A stretch of DNA of 5,595 nucleotides from Acidobacteriota bacterium (GTDB taxonomy: Bacteria; Acidobacteriota; Terriglobia; Terriglobales; Acidobacteriaceae): contig JAJXUS010000166.1 in the NCBI GenBank assembly GCA_021782675.1, positions 1 to 5,595 of the forward strand, read 5' to 3'. The notes beneath the pieces were generated by a model. That model was not told the DNA's origin. It searched no databases and saw nothing but the letters and a program-made list of their open reading frames with translations. Shown piece by piece: positions 1 through 5,595 of this stretch (positions are counted from its first letter, which is position 1; the number at the start of each line of letters is the position of its first letter). The position numbers and the translations under genes were made by a program.

Positions 1-23
1 ACTCCGAACACTAGAAACAGGCT
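1..23 (+). repeat. Left arm of 23-bp exact inverted repeat at window edge (probable chimera)
   Basis: Bases 1-23 are the exact reverse complement of 1443-1465. The match ends at base 24 (t versus the expected g). The shared ggct at 20-23 also fits the RfbH codons for G-F, so the join looks like microhomology of 4 nt. The repeat may extend left of the window. The most likely cause is a fold-back library or amplification chimera, or an assembly graph branch, rather than a biological repeat. Confidence 0.85.
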
Positions 24-313
24 TCCCCATCGGCGTGCGCGAAGATGCTCCGTTTACCCGCGACGAACTGGTGCGTGAGCTGGAGACAAAACGCGTCGCC
101 ACGCGACTGCTGTTCGGCGGGAACCTGACGCGACAGCCGGCCTATCAGGAAGTGGAGTTTCGCGTCGTGGGGGGCCTGAAGAACACGGATTATGTGATGA
201 ACCACGTCTTCTGGATCGGCCTGTACCCCGGCCTTAACGAAGCGATGCTCGACTACACCGCCGACGTCATCCATACCTTTGCGCGCAAACACGCGCCGGC
301 GCGGCATGGCTGA
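2..313 (+). CDS. rfbH: RfbH, CDP-4-keto-6-deoxyglucose 3-dehydrase (3' end only)
   Basis: This is the C-terminal ~100 residues of a PLP/PMP and [2Fe-2S] dependent sugar 3-dehydrase of the DegT/DnrJ/EryC1 aminotransferase fold. The family enzyme acts in the cytoplasm, removing the C3 hydroxyl of CDP-4-keto-6-deoxyglucose on the way to 3,6-dideoxyhexoses. What is seen: GFPI, then [12 protein letters not shown], then the very characteristic stretch [28 protein letters not shown] and [16 protein letters not shown], ending at TGA 311-313. These match my recollection of the C-terminus of Salmonella RfbH closely. The frame is open from base 2, but the first residues (LRTLET) do not fit the family, which has SDPSWF before GFP. 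That stretch coincides with an inverted copy of 1443-1465, so trustworthy rfbH sequence probably starts at about base 20. The N-terminal domain, catalytic residues and cluster-binding cysteines lie outside the window. The stop overlaps the next gene's ATG, suggesting translational coupling. Confidence 0.9.
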   Translation, partial: LRTLETGFPIGVREDAPFTRDELVRELETKRVATRLLFGGNLTRQPAYQEVEFRVVGGLKNTDYVMNHVFWIGLYPGLNEAMLDYTADVIHTFARKHAPARHG

Positions 314-1937
314 AACATTGCGCCAAACAGAGACCGCACCACGCACTGGCTTTGTGCTGCGGCGGATTTGGCAGCGCGCCGGAACGAGGCTGGATACCAT
401 CGCAGCCTCTCTTGACAAGCGGCCTCCGGCTCTTTTCTTCCTGTTCCTGCTCAGCTTCTACATCGGGGTCGCCAAGTCCGAGCGGATGTTTCCGCTCTGG
501 CATGACGAGCTTTACACCCTGTACATTGCGCAGGCGCCCAGCTTCAGCACCATGATGCTGTGGATACGCACCATTGACCTGAATCCCCCGCTTTACTACA
601 TCCTGGCGCGGCTTACGTTTCACGTTCTGCATCCCTCGCAGTTCTCTGTCCGGTTGCCTTCGCTTGTCGGATATTTCGTTGCAACGCTGTGCACGTACCA
701 GTTCATCCGCCGCCGTACCAGCCCGCTATACGGCATGCTCGGCGCACTGGTGCTGCTTGGCAGCTGGTTTGCCCCCTACGCCTATCAGGCGCGGCCCTAT
801 GCGCTGGTCCTGGGATTTCTGGGCCTGTGCGCCCTGGGCTGGCAACGCGCCATTGCAGAACCCGTCCGCGGACGCTGGCCGTCGCTGCTGCTCATCGTCT
901 TCAGCGCCTACGGCATGCTGCTCAGCCATGTGCTGGCCGCCGTGGCCTACGCCGCGTTGCTGCTGACTGAGTTCATCCGCACGCTGCTGCGCCGCCGCAT
1001 CGATTGGTTGTTGTGGGTCTGCCTGCTTGTTCCATTGAGCGCGTGCGTCACCTATCTGCAGCCGGTCGCCCATCACTCCGCCGGTGCATTCCCTGAAAAA
1101 TTTCAGGCCTCGATCGAACAGCTTTTTGAAGCGTATTCCAATCTTTGGAGTCCGATCGCGACGCTGCTTTGCGGCGGCCTGATGCTTGTTGGCCTGCTTG
1201 AAACAATTCCCTCAGCCGATGCCCAATCCCGTAGTGAAGGGCGCCCCGGATTCTCTCTGCCAGAAATGATTTTTGCAGCCGGGTTATGCTGCGTGCCGCT
1301 GGTGGTCGCGCTGGTGTTTATGCATTCGCACAGCGCCTATTTTGACCGCTATGGAATGCCGTGCATCTTCGGCGCCTCCATCCTGGTAGCGGCCATGGTC
1401 GCGCGCTGGACGCACACCAGCAGCCGCGCCGCTCTGGTCTGCAGCCTGTTTCTAGTGTTCGGAGTCGTCCGGCCGGCCAGCGTGGCGCGCCGCCTGCAAG
1501 GCTTGTTTCCACAACCGCCGGCGACGCCCGCGCTCACTGGAATCTCCGCCACGCCTTACACCGAGGTGCTCCCGAATCTGCCGTTCGTCGACGCCAGCGG
1601 CCTGACATTCCTGGAAATGAACAGCCGTGAAAAATCGGTGTTCCTTTCGCGTGTTTACTACCTGACAGACGGTCAGGCGGCGGTCCATTACGCCAACGCA
1701 ACCATCTTTGAAGGCATGCCAAATCTGGTCGGCAAGTTCCCAATCCAGGGCCACGTCGAACCGTATCCAGCCTTCATCCAAAAGCACCGGCAGTTCCTCG
1801 TGTTTGGAACCTACAATTATCCCGAAGACTGGCTGCTGCGTAAGCTGCTCGCCGATGGAGCTACGCTAAAGTTTCTGGGCGACTATCCGTCAACTTACAA
1901 GGACAATCATCTCTATGAAGTCACGCTGGCCCATTGA
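306..1937 (+). CDS. GT-C fold membrane glycosyltransferase (GT39/PMT-ArnT-like)
   Basis: 543-residue integral membrane protein, probably a lipid-phosphate-sugar-dependent glycosyltransferase acting on the periplasmic face. A short basic N-terminus is followed by a first membrane segment (about 42-57). The external loop then carries WHDELY (residues 65-70), the acidic motif that ArnT, PMT and related GT-C enzymes use for catalysis or metal binding. Next come [10 protein letters not shown] (93-102), RLPSLVGY (116-123) and YQARPYAL (160-167), all typical of GT39-like proteins. Roughly ten membrane segments follow, up to about residue 390. The C-terminal ~140 residues are mostly soluble and rich in aromatic residues, and probably periplasmic. 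The ATG at 306 is preferred over an in-frame TTG at 279, because ATGGCTGA overlaps the rfbH stop by 8 nt. No Shine-Dalgarno is visible before it and a GC palindrome sits there, so translation probably depends on coupling. The sugar and acceptor cannot be read from the sequence. The gene lies between rfbH and rfbF, so it may transfer the dideoxy sugar or another residue of the same glycan. Confidence 0.88.
   Translation: MAETLRQTETAPRTGFVLRRIWQRAGTRLDTIAASLDKRPPALFFLFLLSFYIGVAKSERMFPLWHDELYTLYIAQAPSFSTMMLWIRTIDLNPPLYYILARLTFHVLHPSQFSVRLPSLVGYFVATLCTYQFIRRRTSPLYGMLGALVLLGSWFAPYAYQARPYALVLGFLGLCALGWQRAIAEPVRGRWPSLLLIVFSAYGMLLSHVLAAVAYAALLLTEFIRTLLRRRIDWLLWVCLLVPLSACVTYLQPVAHHSAGAFPEKFQASIEQLFEAYSNLWSPIATLLCGGLMLVGLLETIPSADAQSRSEGRPGFSLPEMIFAAGLCCVPLVVALVFMHSHSAYFDRYGMPCIFGASILVAAMVARWTHTSSRAALVCSLFLVFGVVRPASVARRLQGLFPQPPATPALTGISATPYTEVLPNLPFVDASGLTFLEMNSREKSVFLSRVYYLTDGQAAVHYANATIFEGMPNLVGKFPIQGHVEPYPAFIQKHRQFLVFGTYNYPEDWLLRKLLADGATLKFLGDYPSTYKDNHLYEVTLAH
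1443..1465 (-). repeat. Right arm of 23-bp inverted repeat, inside the GT-C gene
   Basis: Exact reverse complement of bases 1-23. Here the sequence is in frame within the GT-C gene (encoding part of SLFLVFGV in a membrane segment) and shows no disturbance, so this copy is the genuine one and the copy at the window edge is the displaced one. Confidence 0.8.
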
Positions 1938-1939
1938 GC

Positions 1940-1943
1940 GGAG
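1940..1943 (+). promoter_or_regulatory. Ribosome binding site of rfbF
   Basis: GGAG lies 6 nt before the ATG at 1950, inside the 12-nt gap after the GT-C stop. It is the clearest Shine-Dalgarno of the plus-strand operon and confirms the rfbF start. Confidence 0.7.
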
Positions 1944-1949
1944 CAACCG

Positions 1950-2723
1950 ATGAAAGCCATCATCCTGGCCGGTGGGCTGGGCAGCCGGCTGGCCGAGGAG
2001 ACATCCGCGCGGCCGAAGCCCATGGTGGAGATTGGCGGGCGGCCCATCCTGTGGCACATCATGAAGATCTACTCCCACTTCGGGATCAACGACTTCATCA
2101 TCTGCCTGGGCTACAAGGGCTTCATGATCAAGGAATTTTTCGCCAACTACTTTCTGCATGCCGCCGACGTGCGCATTGACCTGCAGCAGAACAAGGTGGA
2201 GATGCTGAGCGCCGACTGCGAACCCTGGCGCGTGACCCTGATCGACACCGGCGCCGCCACCATGACCGGCGGACGGCTGAAGCGCGTGCTGCCGCACGTT
2301 GCCCATGAGACGGAGTTCTGCTTTACCTACGGCGACGGACTGGCCGACATTGACCTGGGCGCGCTGCTTAAATTTCATCGTCAGCGGCAGACGCTGGTCA
2401 CCGTCACGGCCACGCAGGCCGTCGGCAAGTTTGGCGCGCTGGAGATCAACCCGGAAGCGCAGGTGACCGCGTTCTCAGAAAAGCCGCGCGGCGATGGCCG
2501 CTGGGTGAGCGGCGGATTTTTTGTGCTCTCGCCGAAGGTCGGCAGCTACATCCAGGGCGACTCCACCATCTGGGAGCGCGAGCCGCTCGAAACCCTCAGC
2601 CGCGAAGGCCAGGTGTCGGCCTACAAACACGGCAGCTTCTGGCAGCCCATGGACACGCTGCACGACCGCAATCTGCTGGAAGATCTGTGGGCGCGCAACG
2701 CGGCCCCGTGGAAGGTCTGGTGA
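1950..2723 (+). CDS. rfbF: RfbF, glucose-1-phosphate cytidylyltransferase
   Basis: Cytoplasmic nucleotidyltransferase that makes CDP-glucose and pyrophosphate from CTP and alpha-glucose-1-phosphate, the entry step of the CDP-6-deoxy and 3,6-dideoxyhexose pathway. The protein has 257 residues, the same length I recall for Salmonella RfbF. Seen in order: nucleotide-binding LAGGLGSRL (6-14) with the conserved RPKPMVEIGG (21-30, including Lys23), GYKGFMIKEFFANYF (54-68), the family signature LIDTG-x4-TGGRL (97-110), FTYGDGLAD (125-133) with the metal-binding Asp129, FSEKPRGDG and SGGFF in the sugar-binding half, SFWQPMDTLHD, and the terminal APWKVW. All expected motifs are present, so it should be active. 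The start is ATG with GGAG upstream. The stop TGA shares 4 nt (GTGA) with the rfbG start. GC is high (43 of 60 bases in line 2221-2280), in line with rfbG. Confidence 0.97.
   Translation: MKAIILAGGLGSRLAEETSARPKPMVEIGGRPILWHIMKIYSHFGINDFIICLGYKGFMIKEFFANYFLHAADVRIDLQQNKVEMLSADCEPWRVTLIDTGAATMTGGRLKRVLPHVAHETEFCFTYGDGLADIDLGALLKFHRQRQTLVTVTATQAVGKFGALEINPEAQVTAFSEKPRGDGRWVSGGFFVLSPKVGSYIQGDSTIWEREPLETLSREGQVSAYKHGSFWQPMDTLHDRNLLEDLWARNAAPWKVW
2710..2715 (+). promoter_or_regulatory. Ribosome binding site of rfbG
   Basis: GGAAGG within the last codons of rfbF ends 4 nt before the GTG at 2720. It supports that start over the upstream in-frame GTG codons at 2687 and 2708, which would add residues with no family counterpart. 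Confidence 0.55.
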
Positions 2724-3832
2724 GCGGCTTCTGGCAGCAGCGGCGCGTCTTCCTTACCGGCCATACCGGTTTTAAGGGGAGCTGGCTGACGCTCTGGCTG
2801 CGCCAGCTTGGCGCCCAGGCCGCGGGCTACGCGCTGCCGCCGCACACGCAGCCGAACCTGTTCGAAGCAGCCCGGGTTGCGGACGGCTTGGTCTCGACGC
2901 TCGGCGACATCAACGATCTGCCCCGCCTGACCGCGGCGCTCCAGGCGCAGCAGCCGGAAATTGTCTTCCATCTGGCCGCGCAATCTCTGGTGCGGCCCTC
3001 CTACACGGACCCGGTCGGCACCTACTCCGTCAACGCGCTGGGCACCGCATCCCTGCTGCAGGCGGTGCGATCCACGCCGTCCGTGCGGGCGGTCGTCATC
3101 GTCACCAGCGACAAGTGCTATGAAAACCGCGAGTGGGTCTGGCCCTACCGCGAGAACGACCGGCTGGGTGGACACGACCCATACAGCAACAGCAAGGCCT
3201 GCGCGGAGCTGATCACCAGCGCCTTCCGCAACTCGTTTTTCCCGGTCGAGAAATTCGGCGAGCATCGCGTGGCCGTCGCCTCGGCGCGCGCCGGCAACGT
3301 GATTGGCGGGGGCGACTGGTCGCTGGACCGCCTGCTCGCCGACATTGTTCGTGCATTTGGCACCGGCCAGACGCTGCGCATCCGCAACCCGCAGGCCACG
3401 CGGCCCTGGCAGCATGTGCTGGAGCCGCTGCGCGGTTACATGATGCTGGCCGAGGCGCTGCATCGCGACGGCCCGCGCTTCTCCGGCGCGTGGAACTTCG
3501 GGCCCCACTACGCCGATGCACGGCCGGTGCAATGGATCGTCGAGCATATGGCCGCGCGCTGGACAGCGCATGGGGGCTCGGCGCCACAATGGGAGATCGA
3601 CGCCGGGCCGCATCCGCATGAAGCGCAGATGCTGAAGCTGGACTGGACAAAAGCGGCGCAGGAGCTGGGCTGGCATCCCGCGCTTAACCTGGAACAGGCG
3701 CTCGACCTGACGCTGGACTGGTACCAGAGCGTGCAACAGGGCGCGGACGCGCACGAGAAATGCGCTACACAGCTTGCGGCGTATCAGGCGCGGGCGGCGG
3801 CGTCTTCTTCCGGTACCACTCCCACTGCTTAA
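2720..3832 (+). CDS. rfbG: RfbG, CDP-glucose 4,6-dehydratase
   Basis: NAD-dependent extended short-chain dehydrogenase/reductase of 370 residues. It converts CDP-glucose to CDP-4-keto-6-deoxyglucose, the substrate of RfbH. The GTG at 2720 overlaps the rfbF stop as GTGA, has GGAAGG upstream, and gives the usual N-terminus (FWQQRRVFLTGHTGFKGSW, with TGHTGFKG at 13-20 as the Rossmann glycine motif). Later motifs are FHLAAQSLVRPSY, VTSDKCYEN with Asp131-Lys132, YSNSK with catalytic Tyr155 and Lys159, ARAGNVIGGGDW, RPWQHVLEPLRGYM, and WNFGP. These residues keep the spacing known for the enterobacterial enzymes, so the active site is intact. The end is slightly odd. After the usual ...QLAAYQ, a tail of about a dozen low-complexity residues (ARAAASSSGTTPTA) runs antisense to the remnant of an acyltransferase gene, suggesting the 3' end was shaped by that convergent neighbour. 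No later gene follows on this strand in the window. Confidence 0.97.
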   Translation: MSGFWQQRRVFLTGHTGFKGSWLTLWLRQLGAQAAGYALPPHTQPNLFEAARVADGLVSTLGDINDLPRLTAALQAQQPEIVFHLAAQSLVRPSYTDPVGTYSVNALGTASLLQAVRSTPSVRAVVIVTSDKCYENREWVWPYRENDRLGGHDPYSNSKACAELITSAFRNSFFPVEKFGEHRVAVASARAGNVIGGGDWSLDRLLADIVRAFGTGQTLRIRNPQATRPWQHVLEPLRGYMMLAEALHRDGPRFSGAWNFGPHYADARPVQWIVEHMAARWTAHGGSAPQWEIDAGPHPHEAQMLKLDWTKAAQELGWHPALNLEQALDLTLDWYQSVQQGADAHEKCATQLAAYQARAAASSSGTTPTA

Positions 3833-3881
3833 GCCGCAGAATCGGCGCCTCAAAGTAGCGCCAGGAAATCCACGCTGGCTT
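3765..3881 (-). pseudogene. C-terminal remnant of a second acyltransferase-3 gene
   Basis: Read on the minus strand from about 3881, an open stretch encodes KPAWISWRYFEAPILRLK, then QWEWYRKKTPPPAPDTPQAV, and stops at TAG 3767-3765. The pattern SWRYFE-x-PILRLK is what many acyltransferase-3 (OafA-like) proteins carry at the end of their last membrane helix. It aligns with the intact gene's own end (FSFDFFESRLLGLKRYF), sharing the S, FE, L and LK positions. It is in a different frame from the intact gene, has no start, and begins right where composition switches from AT-rich to GC-rich. I infer the tail of an ancestral acyltransferase whose body was replaced. It overlaps the rfbG 3' end by 68 bp in antisense. 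The match is short, so chance antisense coding cannot be excluded for the part within rfbG, but the key motif lies largely outside rfbG (3831-3878). Confidence 0.55.
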
Positions 3882-3884
3882 TTT
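3860..3884 (+). terminator. Weak intrinsic terminator candidate after rfbG
   Basis: A GCCAG / CTGGC stem (3860-3864 with 3875-3879) around a 10-nt loop is followed directly by five T (3880-3884), 28 nt after the rfbG stop. The stem is only 5 bp, so it would be weak. The alternative pairing GGCGC / GCGCC (3844-3848 with 3858-3862) lies just before it and has no T run. No comparable T-run hairpin is seen for the minus-strand operon. Confidence 0.35.
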
Positions 3885-5058
3885 ATTGTGCAAAGGCCGG
3901 CACAAAGTATCTCTTCAATCCCAGCAAGCGCGACTCAAAGAAATCAAAGCTAAACTTGGCGAATAAAAATGTAATTGCGATGAGAAAGATTACATATGGC
4001 AGTCCCAGATGCAATGGCAACGGGAGCACGACATGCAATCTGGATGCAAGGATTCGGTTCACAACTGCATAAATTGGAATGTGGTAGATGTACATCCCAT
4101 AACTGTACTTTCCTATTACTCGCAACCACCGCATGCTCAGGAAACTGTTAAGGCCGGACACGGGCAGTTGAGAGAATGCCAGAAGGCCGCCTGACAAGAA
4201 GGCGAATCCGGAAATACCAATCGTCGGCATGTACCAATATGTGGCGACGAGCTCATGGCGATGAAACACCGCTATGTAGCCGATGACTAAAGCGCCCACA
4301 GTGGACATCGCAATAGCCCAGGGCATGCGAAATGTCCCGCGTCGGAAATAGATCGCAAGTAACACCCCGACGAGCAGGCCGTCAATCCGGCTGGTTGTAA
4401 GGGCCATCGCCGTGAAATCCTCAGCGTATAAATGGACGATGTAAAAGCGGAGAGGAAGAGCTACGGCGAGCCCAAGAAAACAGATTGTTATTACGGCCCC
4501 TTCTGGCAAAAGCCAGATTAATAATGGCCAAATAAGATAGAACTGTTCTTCGACAGCCAAACTCCAGAAATGGCCAAAGGCATTCCCTGATATAAAGAGA
4601 TGGTTCGGCCAGAACCATGGAATATTTTGGAGATAGAAATAATAGGCGATACGAGTCTTGATGAGCGGTGGAATTATCGAATTCCACCATGGATTGTGCG
4701 CCGCCACCAACAGTCCGACCGTAAGCGCTACGTAGTAAATGGGAAAAATTCGGAGAAAGCGCCGGGCATAAAATGAGGAAAAGTAATTTGTCGCGGATTT
4801 GGTACGAAGCAAGATTCCGGTGATCAAAAATCCGGATAGGACAAAAAATAACTCTACGCCAGCCCATCCAGGGATCATTGAATAAACAATGATCCGGGAC
4901 AGAGTCCCTCCAAGCATAATGAACGGGCCACCATGCGAGAGCATCACGGCCAGGAGGGCAATTCCTCGAATGCCATCCAGCTCTGGCTTGTGTTTAGGTT
5001 CAGCAACCTTTGCCACTGCTTGTTGCTCGATCGCTGCCTCACTTGAACGTGCAATCAT
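3883..5058 (-). CDS. Acyltransferase-3 family membrane O-acyltransferase (OafA-like)
   Basis: 391-residue multi-spanning membrane protein that should acylate (often acetylate) sugar hydroxyls of a surface glycan. Seen: a hydrophilic N-terminus of ~24 residues, then PELDGIRGIALLAVMLSH (25-42) with the family's Arg31 and catalytic-type His42, GWAGVELFFVLSGFLITGILL (64-84), ARRFLRIFPIYY (98-109), FWSLAVEEQFYLIWP (164-178), RIDGLLVG, and GKYSYGMYIYHIP near the end. About ten membrane helices are expected. There is no C-terminal SGNH esterase domain, so this is the single-domain type, and its length is normal. The ATG at 5058 lies 2 nt after the stop of the GT2 gene (TAAGAATG), implying translational coupling; no strong Shine-Dalgarno is seen. 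Base composition differs clearly from both sides: 23 of 60 GC in 4501-4560 and 22 of 60 in 4621-4680, against 37 of 60 in the GT2 gene and 44 of 60 in rfbG. This suggests recent transfer. The acyl group and target sugar are unknown. Confidence 0.93.
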   Translation of the reverse strand: MIARSSEAAIEQQAVAKVAEPKHKPELDGIRGIALLAVMLSHGGPFIMLGGTLSRIIVYSMIPGWAGVELFFVLSGFLITGILLRTKSATNYFSSFYARRFLRIFPIYYVALTVGLLVAAHNPWWNSIIPPLIKTRIAYYFYLQNIPWFWPNHLFISGNAFGHFWSLAVEEQFYLIWPLLIWLLPEGAVITICFLGLAVALPLRFYIVHLYAEDFTAMALTTSRIDGLLVGVLLAIYFRRGTFRMPWAIAMSTVGALVIGYIAVFHRHELVATYWYMPTIGISGFAFLSGGLLAFSQLPVSGLNSFLSMRWLRVIGKYSYGMYIYHIPIYAVVNRILASRLHVVLPLPLHLGLPYVIFLIAITFLFAKFSFDFFESRLLGLKRYFVPAFAQ

Positions 5059-5060
5059 TC

Positions 5061-5594
5061 TTAGATATCCGCTCGAAGCGTCGGCGCTTCGCCAGCCTGC
5101 GGCTCCTGCGGCGGGTACTCGAAATTGACGCGCTCGCGTTCCACGGCGAAGGGGCGCTTTTGAATCTGGGTATGGATGGCGCCGACATACTCCCCCATCA
5201 CGCCCATGAACACCAGCAGGATGGAGCTGACGAAGAACATGCCGATCACCACGGGCGCGATGCCGACCGAAAAACTCCGCCAGAAGAGCAGCTTATACAC
5301 CAGGTAGGTGAGCGCGATTAAAAACGACAGCAGCGCGCCGCCGAAGCCGACAAAGGTCATCATGCGCAGCGGCACCTTGGAGTGGTTAATGATGCCGAGC
5401 ATGCCGTAGTCGTACAGCGTGTACCAGTTGTTCTTGGTGATGCCGCGCTTGCGGCCCGGCTGATCGTAGTAAATCTTCTTGTGCGGCAGGCCAATCTCCG
5501 CGATCATGCCGCGGAAGTAGGGGTACGGGTCGCCGAAGGACTTGACCAGATCGACCACCTTGCGGTCATACAGGCCAAAGCCGGTGAAGTTTTC
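5061..5594 (-). CDS. GT2 family membrane-anchored glycosyltransferase (C-terminal part)
   Basis: The C-terminal 177 residues of a DPM1/GtrB/ArnC-like glycosyltransferase, which loads a sugar from a nucleotide donor onto polyprenyl (undecaprenyl) phosphate at the cytoplasmic membrane face. The start lies beyond the right edge; the frame is open from 5594. Seen: ENFTGFGLYDRKVVDLV, DPYPYFRGMIAEIG, and the family's basic loop GRKRGITKNNWYTLYDY, followed by an amphipathic stretch. Two membrane helices come next (about MTFVGFGGALLSFLIALTYLV and APVVIGMFFVSSILLVFMGVM), then the conserved GEYVGAI and a short hydrophilic tail. The catalytic GT-A domain with its DxD is not visible. It ends at TAA 5063-5061, 2 nt before the acyltransferase ATG, so both are co-transcribed. 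GC is high, like the rfb genes. In surface glycan clusters such GT2 proteins often supply the lipid-linked sugar used by a GT-C enzyme, which fits the one at 306-1937, though this pairing is inferred. Confidence 0.92.
   Translation of the reverse strand, partial: ENFTGFGLYDRKVVDLVKSFGDPYPYFRGMIAEIGLPHKKIYYDQPGRKRGITKNNWYTLYDYGMLGIINHSKVPLRMMTFVGFGGALLSFLIALTYLVYKLLFWRSFSVGIAPVVIGMFFVSSILLVFMGVMGEYVGAIHTQIQKRPFAVERERVNFEYPPQEPQAGEAPTLRADI
5074..5091 (-). other. Hairpin (7-bp stem, 4-nt loop) just before the acyltransferase start
   Basis: On the minus strand CGAAGCG, loop CCGA, CGCTTCG forms a perfect 7-bp stem within the last codons of the GT2 gene (encoding EAPTLR). It ends 15 nt before the acyltransferase ATG. 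With no T run after it, it is not a terminator. It could influence coupled translation, or it could simply be a coincidence of codon choice. Confidence 0.4.
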
Positions 5595-5595
5595 A

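Noticed and set aside
279..305. In-frame TTG at 279 as start of the GT-C gene, adding MRANTRRRG.
   Set aside because: There is no ribosome binding site, and it would overlap rfbH by 35 nt. The ATG at 306 gives the usual short overlap.
1092..1107. Inverted repeat CCTGAAA-AA-TTTCAGG, looking like an operator.
   Set aside because: It lies in the middle of the GT-C coding region, encodes ordinary residues (PEKFQ), and no promoter or second copy is near it.
2687..2719. Upstream GTG starts (2687, 2708) for rfbG.
   Set aside because: The extra residues have no counterpart in the family. The GTG at 2720 forms the typical GTGA overlap and has GGAAGG at the right distance.
2621..3853. Long open frame of about 410 codons antisense to rfbG.
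   Set aside because: It is rich in Arg, Gly, Ala and Pro without any recognisable domain, as expected for the shadow of a GC-rich gene. The opposite strand encodes a complete RfbG with all its catalytic motifs.
3833..3882. Possible small RNA or promoter in the only intergenic gap.
   Set aside because: The 50 bp are explained by the acyltransferase remnant and a weak terminator-like hairpin. No convincing -35/-10 pair is visible.
4009..4194. Short plus-strand open frames inside the acyltransferase gene.
   Set aside because: They are antisense to a clearly conserved membrane protein and show no motif or ribosome binding site.

Overview
The window is a fragment of a cell-surface polysaccharide (O-antigen or capsule type) gene cluster. 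The organism is probably a Gram-negative bacterium with a fairly GC-rich genome. Base counts of sample lines give about 72% GC in the CDP-sugar genes, and the genes carry undecaprenyl-type glycosyltransferase features. I cannot name the taxon from the sequence; an acidobacterial or proteobacterial environmental or metagenomic origin would fit, but that is a guess.

Layout. On the plus strand, four genes are tightly packed: the 3' end of rfbH (about 2-313), a multi-spanning GT-C type glycosyltransferase (306-1937), rfbF (1950-2723) and rfbG (2720-3832). Genes overlap by 8 and 4 nt, or are separated by 12 nt with a clear ribosome binding site, so this reads as one operon. On the minus strand, converging on it, are the 3' end of a GT2 membrane-anchored glycosyltransferase (5594-5061) and an acyltransferase-3 family O-acyltransferase (5058-3883), separated by 2 nt. 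No RNA genes, CRISPR arrays or insertion sequences were seen. The only intergenic stretch is about 50 bp, between the two convergent operons.

How the genes work together. RfbF makes CDP-glucose from glucose-1-phosphate and CTP. RfbG converts it to CDP-4-keto-6-deoxyglucose. RfbH removes the 3-hydroxyl, giving CDP-4-keto-3,6-dideoxyglucose, the precursor of 3,6-dideoxyhexoses such as paratose, abequose, tyvelose and ascarylose, and of yersiniose-type branched sugars. The gene that would fix the final sugar (reductase, epimerase or branching enzyme) is not in the window. The GT2 and GT-C enzymes fit a lipid-linked sugar relay: GT2 loads a sugar on a polyprenyl phosphate and GT-C transfers it on the periplasmic side. 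The acyltransferase would decorate the glycan.

Two things stand out. First, the first 23 bases are an exact inverted copy of 1443-1465, inside the GT-C gene. They replace the residues expected in RfbH, which points to a fold-back chimera or assembly artefact at the window's left end. Second, the AT-richer acyltransferase gene (sample lines 37-52% GC) is followed by an out-of-frame remnant of the C-terminus of a different acyltransferase (about 3881-3765), antisense to the rfbG tail. This suggests that an ancestral acyltransferase gene was replaced in place by a horizontally acquired one. I found no wholly new system.
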